From: Candidatus Cloacimonadota bacterium
GTDB lineage: Bacteria > Muiribacteriota > UBA6191 > JACPRK01
Length of the DNA stretch: 17,372 nucleotides
Direction: 5' to 3'
NCBI GenBank assembly: GCA_021772705.1
Contig: JAJFLN010000851.1
Location: forward strand, 1-17,372
Positions 7,770-16,200 of this stretch are shown one piece after another (the stretch's first letter is position 1; each line of letters starts with the position of its first letter). The notes under the pieces were generated by a model that made no database searches, was not told where the DNA came from, and was given only the letters and a program-made list of their open reading frames with translations. Made by a program: the position numbers and the translations under genes.

Positions 7770-8237
7770 ATGCTTATAGAGGACTCACTCAAAACGGATC
7801 CGATCCGGCGTCTGAACCCCAGTCTGCCCGTGGAACTACCGGGAAGTACCTCGGTGTCCCAGGCAGTGACGAAGATGCGGGAATTGAAGATAGGCTGCCT
7901 TCTCGTCACCAACGACGGAAGATTGACCGGCATCTTCACGGAGCGAGATCTACTATTGAAGGTGATGGCTGCCGACGGTTCTCTGGAGGACCCGGTATCG
8001 GAGCACATGACCGCCAATCCTGTGACGATTCAGGAGACGGCATCCATCTCGGAGGCCATCCTGATGATGCTTACCGGAGGCTACCGGAACGTGCCCGTGG
8101 TCAGCGCGGCGGGTAAGGCCACGGGAATCATCTCCGTGAAGCAGATAACGGAATACATCGTCGAGCACTACCCGGAGGAGATTTACAATCTACCGCCCGA
8201 CCCCGACCAGGTTAGTGCCGAGGACGGTGGCGCCTGA
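7770..8237 (+). CDS. CBS-domain-pair protein
   Basis: A 155-residue protein made almost entirely of one pair of CBS domains (a Bateman module). CBS1 is about residues 15-75, with SVSQAVTKMRELKIGCLLVT and LTGIFTERDLLLKVM. CBS2 is about 80-140, with MTANPVTIQETASISEAILM and GGYRNVPVVSAAGKATGIIS. Such modules bind adenine nucleotides or related ligands and change the activity of partner proteins. The start is well supported by CAGGAGG six bases before ATG. It is the first gene of an operon with KorA, KorB and a second, related CBS protein; GIFTERD is identical in both. A sensor or regulatory subunit for the ferredoxin oxidoreductase is a reasonable inference. It has no catalytic or DNA-binding domain. 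Confidence 0.85.
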   Translation: MLIEDSLKTDPIRRLNPSLPVELPGSTSVSQAVTKMRELKIGCLLVTNDGRLTGIFTERDLLLKVMAADGSLEDPVSEHMTANPVTIQETASISEAILMMLTGGYRNVPVVSAAGKATGIISVKQITEYIVEHYPEEIYNLPPDPDQVSAEDGGA

Positions 8238-8294
8238 CGCCCCCCCCCGGGCCGGCCGGCCCTCTGAACCAGGGGGAGGAGGTCTCTTCAGATC

Positions 8295-10145
8295 ATGTCC
8301 AATGAGACGCAAAGCAAGAGCAAGAACAAGCGAACGCTGGAACGTGCCGCCATCCGGTTCGCGGGGGACTCCGGCGACGGCATGCAGCTCGTGGGCGGCA
8401 AGTTCACCGAGACCGCTGCGGTCTATGGGAACGACTTCGCCACCCTGCCCGATTTTCCAGCCGAGATCCGGGCCCCTGCCGGCTCTCTTCCGGGAGTTAG
8501 CGGTTATCAGATCCAGTTCTCGAGATCCGACATCCACACGCCCGGCGACGCGCCGGACGTGCTGGTGGCGATGAACCCTGCCGCCCTGAAGGTCAACCTG
8601 AAGGATCTGTCAGAGGACGCGATGATCATCGTCAACTCCGATGCGTTCACCCCTGGCAACCTGAAGAAGGCCGGCTACGCGTCCAATCCCTTGGAGGGGG
8701 ACACGCTCAAGGGCTTCCGGCTCTACTCCTTTCCCATCAACAAGCTCACCAGCGACGCTCTGGAGAGTACGGAGTTGAGCAAGAAGGAAAAAGACAGGTG
8801 CAAGAACTTCTTCGCCCTGGGTTTGGTCTATTGGATGTTCGACCGTCCCCTGGATTCGACCCTGACCTGGATCGTGTCGAAGTTCAAGAAGCTGCCGGCC
8901 ATCGCCGATGCGAACTCCAGGGCCCTCAAGGCCGGTTTCTACTTCGGTGAAACCACCGAGACAATCCGGGAGTTCTACCAGATTCCCCAGGCAGAGGTGG
9001 CGCCGGGAATCTACCGGAAGATTGCCGGGAACGAGGCCACGGCCATCGGCTTCGTCACCGCCGCTCAGCTGGCGGGAAAGCAGCTGTTCTATGGCAGCTA
9101 TCCGATCACCCCGGCCAGTGACGTCCTTCACGAGCTGGCAAAGCACAAGAACTTCGGAGTCCGGACGTTCCAGGCCGAGGACGAGATTGCCGCCATCGGC
9201 TCCACCATCGGGGCCGCCTTCGGCGGCTCCCTGGCGTTGACAGGGACCAGCGGTCCCGGCCTGGCTCTCAAGTCCGAGGCCCTGGGCTTGGCCGTGATCA
9301 CCGAGCTCCCCATGGTGCTGATCAACGTTCAGCGTGGAGGGCCTTCCACCGGGTTGCCGACGAAGACGGAACAGTCGGACCTGCTCCAGGCGTTCTTTGG
9401 CCGCAACGGCGAGTGTCCCCTGTTCATCGTCGCACCGGCCACTCCCGGCGACTGCTTCTACATGGCCATCGAGGCCTGCAGGCTGGCTATCAAGTACATG
9501 GCCCCGGTGATTTTCCTCTCCGATGGCTATCTGGCCAACGGCGCCGAGCCGTGGATGGTGCCGAAACTGGAGGATCTGCCGGCCATCCCGGTTCACCACC
9601 CTGGACCGATGGAGGACTTCCAGCCGTACCTGAGAGACCCGGAGACCCGGGCTCGCCCTTGGGCTCTCCCGGGCACACCGGGCCTGGAGCATCGCATCGG
9701 AGGCCTGGAGAAGGAAAACGTTACGGGCAACGTGAGCTATGACTCTGAGAATCATCAACTCATGGTCCGGATGCGGGCAGCCAAGATCGCTGGCGCCGCC
9801 AACGACATCCCTCAGGCGAAGCCCGATGGACCCGATGAGGGAGACATGCTGGTCGTCGGCTGGGGCGGGACCTATGGCGCCCTCCGGCAGGCCACCGAGA
9901 CCCTGCGAGGCCAGGGCAAGTCCGTGGCTCACCTGCACCTGAGGCATCTGAATCCCTTCCCGGCAAATCTTGGCGAGGTACTGAAGCGATACAAGAAGGT
10001 CGTCGTTCCCGAGTTGAATGCAGGTCAGCTCCGGATGTTGCTGAGGGCCGAGTACCTCGTCGATGCCACGGGGATCAACAAGGTGAAGGGAAAACCATTC
10101 CAGGTGGGGGAGTTAACCCACGCCATCGAGGAGGCCCTTGGATGA
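8295..10145 (+). CDS. korA: 2-oxoglutarate:ferredoxin oxidoreductase, fused gamma-alpha subunit
   Basis: A 616-residue protein. Residues about 17-215 are the gamma domain (FAGDSGDGMQLVGGKFTE, LPDFPAEIRAPAG, GDAPDVLVAMNPAALKVNL). About 245-616 form the alpha (pyrimidine-binding) region with YGSYPITPASD (266-276), GTSGPGLALKSE (317-328) and QRGGPSTGLPTKTEQSDLL (346-364). With KorB it catalyses ferredoxin-linked interconversion of 2-oxoglutarate and succinyl-CoA plus CO2 in the cytoplasm, serving an oxidative or a reductive TCA cycle. Fused gamma-alpha length and motifs match the two-subunit KorAB type; a different 2-oxoacid cannot be excluded from sequence alone. The start follows GGAGGAGGT, with a slightly long gap of 11 bases. 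The end overlaps korB by four bases (ATGA), indicating coupled translation. Confidence 0.92.
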   Translation: MSNETQSKSKNKRTLERAAIRFAGDSGDGMQLVGGKFTETAAVYGNDFATLPDFPAEIRAPAGSLPGVSGYQIQFSRSDIHTPGDAPDVLVAMNPAALKVNLKDLSEDAMIIVNSDAFTPGNLKKAGYASNPLEGDTLKGFRLYSFPINKLTSDALESTELSKKEKDRCKNFFALGLVYWMFDRPLDSTLTWIVSKFKKLPAIADANSRALKAGFYFGETTETIREFYQIPQAEVAPGIYRKIAGNEATAIGFVTAAQLAGKQLFYGSYPITPASDVLHELAKHKNFGVRTFQAEDEIAAIGSTIGAAFGGSLALTGTSGPGLALKSEALGLAVITELPMVLINVQRGGPSTGLPTKTEQSDLLQAFFGRNGECPLFIVAPATPGDCFYMAIEACRLAIKYMAPVIFLSDGYLANGAEPWMVPKLEDLPAIPVHHPGPMEDFQPYLRDPETRARPWALPGTPGLEHRIGGLEKENVTGNVSYDSENHQLMVRMRAAKIAGAANDIPQAKPDGPDEGDMLVVGWGGTYGALRQATETLRGQGKSVAHLHLRHLNPFPANLGEVLKRYKKVVVPELNAGQLRMLLRAEYLVDATGINKVKGKPFQVGELTHAIEEALG

Positions 10146-11179
10146 GTGATACGACCACCATTGCGAAAGAACAGACCAAGAAGCTCACCCGGAAGGACTA
10201 CGAGTCCAGCCAGGATGTCCGCTGGTGCCCCGGTTGCGGAGATTACGCCATTCTCGCCACAGTGCAACGAAGCCTGGCGGAAATGCAGATTCCTCGGGAG
10301 AATGTGGTGTTCATCAGCGGAATCGGCTGCTCGAGCCGGTTTCCCTATTACATGGACACCTACGGTTTCCACTCCATCCACGGTCGGGCTCCGACCCTGG
10401 CGTCAGGACTGAAGGTGGCCCGGCCGGACCTGTCGATCTGGGTGGTCACCGGCGACGGTGACGGCCTCTCCATCGGCGGCAACCATCTGATCCACTGCCT
10501 CCGGCGGAACGTAGACGTCAAGATCTTGCTGTTCAACAACCAGATCTACGGCCTAACGAAGGGACAGTACTCCCCCACCTCCGAAAAGGGAAAGCGGACC
10601 AAGTCCACACCCTTCGGCAGTCTCGACTATCCCATCAGCCCCCTTTGCCTCGCTCTGGGAGTCGAGACATCCTTCGTGGCCCGTACCGTCGACACGGACC
10701 TGAAGCACATGGCCATGGTCCTGCAGCGGGCGGCCGAGCACAAGGGGTCGGCCTTCGTGGAGATCTACCAGAACTGCGTCATCTTCAATGACGGCGCATT
10801 CAAGGGAATCACGGAGCGATCGGTCAAGGAGGACAACTGCCTATACCTGGAACACGGCAGCCCCATGGTCTTCGGTAAGGACAAGAACCGGGGAATCGAT
10901 CTCGAGGGCGTGAACCCGAGGGTGATAGAGACCAACGGAGAGACCGATTCGCTGCAAGTCCACGACGAGAAAGCCGCCGAGCCGACCCTGGCCTATCTGT
11001 TGAGCCGGATGCAGAACCCCGAGTTCCCTGTCCCCTTCGGCGTGTTCCGCTCAATCGAACGACCTTCCTACGACGAGATGCTCGTGGCGCAGGAAGAGAC
11101 TGCCATCAGCCGGACCGGTCCCGGTGATCTGGCGAAGCTGATCAGCGGCCCCGAAACTTGGGAGGTAAAGCCACAATGA
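10142..11179 (+). CDS. korB: 2-oxoglutarate:ferredoxin oxidoreductase, beta subunit
   Basis: A 345-residue thiamine-diphosphate-binding subunit. WCPGCGDY (28-35) supplies Cys29 and Cys32, GIGCSSR supplies Cys63, and YQNC supplies Cys212; these match the four ligands of the single 4Fe-4S cluster in two-subunit enzymes. The TPP motif is GDGDGLSIGGNHLIHCLRRN (104-123), with NNQIYGLTKGQYSPTS (132-147) closing the active site. It pairs with KorA to oxidise 2-oxoglutarate with transfer of electrons to ferredoxin, or to run the reverse carboxylation. No separate ferredoxin-like delta subunit is encoded nearby, as expected for this type. The gene starts inside korA's stop and ends inside the next gene's start, so the three are translated together. 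Confidence 0.93.
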   Translation: MSDTTTIAKEQTKKLTRKDYESSQDVRWCPGCGDYAILATVQRSLAEMQIPRENVVFISGIGCSSRFPYYMDTYGFHSIHGRAPTLASGLKVARPDLSIWVVTGDGDGLSIGGNHLIHCLRRNVDVKILLFNNQIYGLTKGQYSPTSEKGKRTKSTPFGSLDYPISPLCLALGVETSFVARTVDTDLKHMAMVLQRAAEHKGSAFVEIYQNCVIFNDGAFKGITERSVKEDNCLYLEHGSPMVFGKDKNRGIDLEGVNPRVIETNGETDSLQVHDEKAAEPTLAYLLSRMQNPEFPVPFGVFRSIERPSYDEMLVAQEETAISRTGPGDLAKLISGPETWEVKPQ

Positions 11180-11712
11180 TCTGCCCCCAGTGTCAGCACG
11201 ACAATATTGAAGGCGACGACTTCTGCGCCGATTGCGGCGGCGACATGATGGGGAATGACATCCCCGCCCCGGCCAACGCGGTACAGAAGAGCCTCATCGA
11301 GGATCCGGTCAGCCAGGTGGAGTTTAGCGAAGCCAGTACCATCGACGCTGGCGCCACCCTTGACGAGGCCCTGCGGCAACTGGCAGACGTCCGGAAGGGC
11401 TGCCTGCTGGTCATGAAGGACAGCAAGTTAGTGGGGATCTTCACGGAGCGAGACATCCTTCAGAAGGTGGCCGGCCAGATCACGGACCTGAAATCCCGGC
11501 AGGTGGGCGATCTGATGACCCCGGATCCGGAGACCCTCAAACCAACGGACAGCGTCGCATCAGCCCTGAAGATGATGTACATCGGCGGCTATCGGCATCT
11601 GCCAGTGGTATCGGACAATCAACCGACGGGGATTCTCTCCATTCGTCACCTGCTCGGCTACATCGCCAGGACCTTCAAGGTAGCCATGAAGGAGCATCAG
11701 GGAACGAGCTAG
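11176..11712 (+). CDS. Zinc-ribbon/CBS-domain-pair fusion protein
   Basis: A 178-residue protein. The N-terminus is a rubredoxin-like zinc ribbon, MICPQCQHDNIEGDDFCADC, with Cys at 3, 6, 17 and 20. A CBS pair fills about residues 50-170 (TLDEALRQLADVRKGCLLVM, KLVGIFTERDILQKV, VGDLMTPDPETLKPTDSVAS, GGYRHLPVVSDNQPTGILS). The start at ATG 11176 is chosen because it has GGGAGGT nine bases upstream and overlaps korB's TGA as ATGA; an earlier TTG at 11158 would lie inside korB without a better site. It closely resembles the CBS protein at the front of the operon. Inference: the ribbon docks the sensor module on KorAB or another partner, and the CBS pair reads adenylate levels. Confidence 0.87.
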   Translation: MICPQCQHDNIEGDDFCADCGGDMMGNDIPAPANAVQKSLIEDPVSQVEFSEASTIDAGATLDEALRQLADVRKGCLLVMKDSKLVGIFTERDILQKVAGQITDLKSRQVGDLMTPDPETLKPTDSVASALKMMYIGGYRHLPVVSDNQPTGILSIRHLLGYIARTFKVAMKEHQGTS

Positions 11713-12033
11713 TGCCAATGCCCCTGAGATAAGACGGATTTTGTTGTAGTGGGGCTCGGCCCCACACCCCGCTGGGGGAGCCAGCTCCCCCAAACCCCCG
11801 GTTGGACTGGTGGGACTGAGAGTGCTGATGAACACTTGGATGACATACGAAAGCTCGACCTGTTCATCCGGGTCCAGGGGCCAATGGCCCTTGGCGGGAG
11901 TTCTAGGGCAGAACCCTCGTTTTCAAACATTCCGTCCACTCATTCATGGGCACTGGAGCCAGCGCTCCGCCTGACAGACTCGCCAGTTCAACTCCGGTCG
12001 TACCAAGCTCATGGGAAACCTGCGACCTGACCG
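11713..12033. other. Spacer with double-hairpin repeat
   Basis: About 320 bases between the kor operon and the methyltransferase. The left third holds two strong adjacent hairpins, listed separately. The remainder has an open plus-strand frame to 12030 whose product (ESADEHLDDIRKLDLFIR and on) has no recognisable family or ribosome binding site, and no gene is called. The promoter of the methyltransferase should lie in this stretch but is not evident. Confidence 0.5.
11749..11792 (+). terminator. Two adjacent strong hairpins (terminator or repeat element)
   Basis: Hairpin 1: GTGGGGC-TCG-GCCCCAC (11749-11765), seven pairs. Hairpin 2: TGGGGGAG, loop CCAG, CTCCCCCA (11773-11792), eight pairs. 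They start 37 bases after the zinc-ribbon/CBS gene, the right place to end the kor operon, but an A/C-rich tail rather than a T-run follows. The paired G-run/C-run form also resembles dispersed repeat elements seen in many GC-rich genomes. Confidence 0.5.
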
Positions 12034-12861
12034 ATGACGGAAGAGGATCTGCAATCCTATTTCTCCGGCGAGAAACTCTGGGGGGATGACTTCTCTGAGG
12101 ATCAGGTCCGGGCCTGGTTCGAGGACGAGAGGCAGGCCTACTTCGAGCTGACCGGCCTGGAGGGCTCCTCCCAGGACGCCTACGGATACGGCGCCTTCAA
12201 TCAGCTTCACCTCTTCGATCATCTGCCCAGGGACGGTGGGTTCGGCAAGGTTCTGTCCGTCGGTGGCGCCAGCGGGCAGGAGCTGCTTCCCATCCTGGAT
12301 CGGACCTCGGAGCTGGTGGTCCTGGAACCTGGGCAAGGGTTCCATACCGACTCCGTGGGCGGCAAGCCGGCCTCCTACTTCTCACCCAGGGTCGACGGCA
12401 AGATGGACTTCCCCGACAACTCATTCGGCCTGGTGATCTGTCTTGGGGTGCTGCATCACATCGCCAATGTGTCCCGGGTCTTCGGCGAGATCTGCCGAGT
12501 CCTGGCTCCGGGTGGCCATGTCCTACTCAGGGAACCGATCATTTCGCTCGGCGACTGGCGCCGGCCCAGGCCGGGCCTGACACCTCGCGAGCGAGGCATT
12601 CCGGCTCGGGTCTTCGATCGCCTGGTGGCGGAGTCTCCCCTCCAGGTCCGGTCCCGCCGGGTCTGCATGAACGAGGTCACTTACCAGCTTCAGCGGCTCC
12701 TCGAGCGGCCTGTCTTCAACTCCCCCTTGATGGTCCGTCTCGACAGCCTCATTGCGGCCCTGCTGTCCTGGAACGTTGCCTACCACCCAGAGAACCGCTG
12801 GATCAGGCTGACTCGCAACACCTCCGTGGCCTACGTGCTTCGTAAGGGGCCGGGCAGGTAA
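12034..12861 (+). CDS. SAM-dependent class I methyltransferase
   Basis: A 275-residue protein with a Methyltransf_11-type fold. Motif I is KVLSVGGASGQEL (72-84), with GGASG replacing the usual GxGxG. The acidic motif II is LVVLEPG (Glu98). Motif IV is DFPDNSFGLVICLGVLHHI (125-143), followed by EICRVLAPGGHVLLREP (152-168). Residues 1-65 are acidic and aromatic (EEDLQSYFSGEKLWGDDFSE) and may bind the substrate. It should transfer a methyl group from S-adenosylmethionine to a small molecule, lipid or sugar; the substrate cannot be read. ATG 12034 comes just after an in-frame stop at 12028-12030, so no longer start is possible; the ribosome binding site is weak. It converges with the glycosyltransferase gene, so a shared pathway is possible but not shown by operon structure. 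Confidence 0.82.
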   Translation: MTEEDLQSYFSGEKLWGDDFSEDQVRAWFEDERQAYFELTGLEGSSQDAYGYGAFNQLHLFDHLPRDGGFGKVLSVGGASGQELLPILDRTSELVVLEPGQGFHTDSVGGKPASYFSPRVDGKMDFPDNSFGLVICLGVLHHIANVSRVFGEICRVLAPGGHVLLREPIISLGDWRRPRPGLTPRERGIPARVFDRLVAESPLQVRSRRVCMNEVTYQLQRLLERPVFNSPLMVRLDSLIAALLSWNVAYHPENRWIRLTRNTSVAYVLRKGPGR

Positions 12862-12879
12862 AAGTGCGCAGAAGTCGCG

Positions 12880-12989
12880 CCCAGATTTGGGTCAGGTTCG
12901 GCTGGTTCGAGCGAGCGGGACCGGAGGCGTAGCGGGCTACGTCGAGGATTCCGCGATTGAGGAGCGGCCGAAGATGGCCTGAAGATGGG
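12880..12989. repeat. Long imperfect palindrome (candidate MITE/REP-like element or structured RNA)
   Basis: Centre: CGTAGC-GG-GCTACG (12928-12941). Flanking arms also pair: TTCGGC (12897-12902) with GCCGAA (12967-12972), TCAGG (12892-12896) with CCTGA (12978-12982), and CCCA (12880-12883) with TGGG (12986-12989); GCGGGA and TCCGC pair partly nearer the centre. The whole folds into one long bulged hairpin of about 110 bases. It lies between two convergent genes, a usual home for small non-autonomous mobile elements and for bidirectional terminators. Confidence 0.5.
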
Positions 12990-13050
12990 ATGCGGAACTG
13001 CGTAGTTATTCTTGCGCGGGTCCTTAGCCGGAACCACCGAGCTGACCGGC

Positions 13051-13236
13051 TCAGGGTGGAAACAGGCCGGGCCAGCTCTGTGTGAACCCAGCTTCCCGGC
13101 AGCCGGGGGGACAGGGACAGCTCTCAATGGGGACGATGAGACGGGCTCGGATGGGGTCCAGCCCGCGTAGGCCCAAGAGGACCACTCCGATGATAGCCAG
13201 CGACAGGAGTCGCCGCCGCGTGACTGTGCCCGTCAT
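13051..13236 (-). CDS. Small Cys-rich single-pass membrane peptide, coupled to the glycosyltransferase gene
   Basis: A 61-residue product starting at ATG 13236-13234, which overlaps the stop TGA 13235-13233 of the upstream glycosyltransferase gene as ATGA; this argues for coupled translation and a real gene. The N-terminus is positively charged (TRRRL), followed by one hydrophobic segment (LLSLAIIGVVLLGL, about 10-23). Then comes a short outer part with CPCPPGC (Cys40, Cys42, Cys46) and an aromatic end, WPGLFPP. The product is either a signal-anchored peptide or a secreted one; the three Cys could bind metal or form disulfides. I recognise no family. A helper of the membrane glycosyltransferase is the simplest inference. 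The downstream 190 bases to the methyltransferase stop hold only the palindromic element. Confidence 0.6.
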   Translation of the reverse strand: MTGTVTRRRLLSLAIIGVVLLGLRGLDPIRARLIVPIESCPCPPGCREAGFTQSWPGLFPP

Positions 13237-16200
13237 CGATCTCGCCAGAAGATCGCTGGCCAGCTTCTGCGAATCAGCTCCCGGGTCTCCCGAGGTATCG
13301 CCCAGAGTTGTTTCGGATCCGCCTTCATCGTCGTCCCGTCCAGCAGGGGCACCCATCGGAACTCCCGGGTGAACAGGACCACCCGGCTCGGGGGAAGGCG
13401 CCACCACTGAATCAGCCCGCCATCGGACTCGACGGGCAGCTTATCGAGAGGGAATTCATTCCCGGGGTGACGGGTCAGCAAGGCGTAGTATTCCGGCTCT
13501 TCGTTCTCTCCGCAATCAGCCTGAACATAACACCGCTCGAAGTGGAACCCCGCCCGGGCCAGCCGTTGCCAGTGTGCCGACAGATGATCCGGGAAGAGTA
13601 GATAGTAGTCCGGTCCACCGCACCGGGTCGGCTCGTAGCGATGGGGCGTGGGTTTGGCCGTCGCCAGGCCGACATAATCGCGGAACTTGCCCGGCCACAC
13701 ATAGGCGAACTGCCCCGCCTGCCCGCTGGCCAGCTCCCCTTCCTGCAGGCTATTGACCATGTGCATGGCCACTTTGCCATCGAAGGAGGAACGGAGTGTG
13801 TTGTACCGCTGGAACTCCATGTGCTGCAGACCGGACTTGAATCGATCGGCTCTGTCGGCGGCGTCGAGAGTGAACAGCATCCCGAGCGGGCCAGGGCCTC
13901 TGCCATCGGAGCGGCCAGGAAAGCGATCCGTGGTTCCGTTGCTCAAGATCGCCAGCAACAGGACAAGCAGGTCCCAGCGCCGGAGGACTCCCCGGCCCCG
14001 GGCGGCCTGCTGGAGAAGATGCTGCAGCTGAAGGACTAGCAGGCCTGCCACGGGCATGAGGAACCGGCTGTGGGACATGTGATGGGCATCGCCTCCAGCC
14101 AGGACCACCATTGTCAAGTGAAGGAGAATCACAGCGGCGCAGCGGGCTGATTCCCGGTTTCGCCACGCCACCACCAGGCCGAACATGGCGAGTAGCAGAG
14201 CCGGGTTTGCGAGCAGTGTGCTGGCCACATAGGTCAGGCCCGCCGGCATCCTGTGGAGCAGATCTCCCCGCTGCTCAACCAGCCTGGAGCCGTAGATGTG
14301 AGGCACCAGGGACCCGAGCATGAACACTCTCCAGGCGGTGTAGCCCCCGAAGAGCAGTCCATAGGTTCCGAACCAGACGCGAAGGCGGGCACGGTCCAGG
14401 ACGGAGCCCCATCCCGACAGCAGTCGGAATGCCGTGATTCCCAGAAAGAGATACCAGCCTTCCGCCCGGGCAACGGCCAACAACCAGCACGCCAGGGCCG
14501 TCAGTCCGGAAGACCCGGGGCCTCGGTCATCCTCCGTCATCCAGCTTGCCGTGACGAGTATCATCAGCAGCCCCACCAGTGAGGTCTCCATTCCCGATGC
14601 CGAGACACCCACCCAGGAGGGGATCGTGACGAACACCAGCAGTACCGACGCTCCGTAGGCCCCGGCCCGCAGGGCAAGAAGACCCACGGCGATCATCTGG
14701 ACCGCCGCCAGGCCCATTCCTATCAGCACGGCGTTCTCTGGCGGGTGAGGAGAGAGATGGTGGACCGCAGCCAGGATCAACATCCAAAGCATGGTGGAGA
14801 AACCCTCGACCCCTGGCTCGCCAGGGTTGAATGTTATCCCCTGACCCTCCGCGAGGTTCCGGGCGAACCGGAACGTGATGTAGGCATCCTCATCGCATTC
14901 GGGACGGAACATGATCAGCTGCACCAGATACAAGCAGACCGCCACGAGGAGGCAGAGACCGATGACTGCGCCCGCCACAGGACGAGGCTGGGCGAGCCTG
15001 GCCTGGGAGCGAAGCCAGGGATGACGTATATATCGATGAAAGAGTCTCGCCCCGGAGACCGCCGCCGACGAGAGCCAGATCCCTGTCGGGGAGGCACTGA
15101 ACAGACTGACCTCCAGCCGCGCCCGGTGTCCAAGGCGGGCATAGAGACTCCTCAGCCGAGCTCGAGTCCCACCTATCATCCAGACCAGATCCCGCCGGAG
15201 CATCCCGTCGAGCGACGCTCCCGTCATCCCTCCCAGCCGCCGCAGCCGGACTGCCTGGGCCAGGACCAGGACTCCATAGCCCATGAAGAGCATCAGGAAG
15301 AGAGAAGAAAGCCAGTCCCGAAGCCAGGCGAATCGCAAGTGGAGGAGACTGGACTCCAGGGAGGTCAGGGCGAGGGGAACCGTCCAGGTCCAGAGGCTGG
15401 CGAGATCGTCGTCCACCAGCAACCAGCGGGTCCGGGAGAACTCCTGACTCGTGGCAGGTAAGGAGGCCGGATACCTCAGGTTCCTGTTCCAGGAGCGGTA
15501 GTGTTCGATCTGCGCTCCGTCAGTGCTGGCAGGCACGGGATTGACCAGCGGGCTGATCCAGATATCGCCTCTCTCGATGAGCCTCCGCCGGACATCGAGG
15601 GCCGAGAGGTGGCGGGAGGCATCACTGAAGATCACACCGATGGCGGGGTCCACCAGAATCCAGGAGTGTTGCATGGGATGCCAGATTTCGACGCCGGCCA
15701 TTCCCCGGCTCGAACCCCGGGCCGCCTCCTCCATGATCACGAGCCGGGAGGCCCAGTTTGCCCGGGTCAGCAGGCGGGCGGTCAACCAGCTGACCGAGAG
15801 CCGGTCCACCGGGTCCTGACACTCGACCCGCTTCAGACACTCTCCTGCATCCAGGGGTTTCACCGGAAGCCGTCGCCAGTCACCGGTGGGGAGCTCGATC
15901 ACCTTCCCGCGAAGTTGCCTCAGCCAGCGGGAAATCCGTGCGGCGGCCTCGAGAGAATCCGGAGCAGCCCTGATGGCCCCGATGATCTCGAGAAGTCGCG
16001 GGTCCTGGTCACTCAGGTCCGTCTGGATCGTCCCGTGGACCAGGACTCCCGGCTGGTCGGGCGGCAACTCGAGTCTTGCCCCGTTCATGGGGGTCGCGCG
16101 ACCCGGCTCCAGGGTCCGGATCATCTGGAGCAGGGCCGTCAGGATCAGGCTGACCAGCAATAGCCGGCGAAGGAATCGCAAGAACCCCGAGTCGGGCACA

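Noticed and set aside
8610..9947. 445-residue open frame on the minus strand
   Set aside because: It lies wholly inside korA, whose motifs are unambiguous. The antisense product is a Gly/Leu/Val-rich shadow with no family features.
11749..12030. 93-residue plus-strand frame before the methyltransferase
   Set aside because: It begins inside the hairpin repeat, has no ribosome binding site or known motif, and ends just before the methyltransferase start.
12831..13127. 98-residue minus-strand frame through the palindromic element
   Set aside because: It reads through the repeat and into the methyltransferase end; its product is Pro/Arg/Ser-rich, as expected from repeat DNA.
14745..16163. Plus-strand open frames of 238 and 220 residues
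   Set aside because: They are antisense to the GT-C fusion gene; the products are Pro/Glu/Gly-rich and lack domains.
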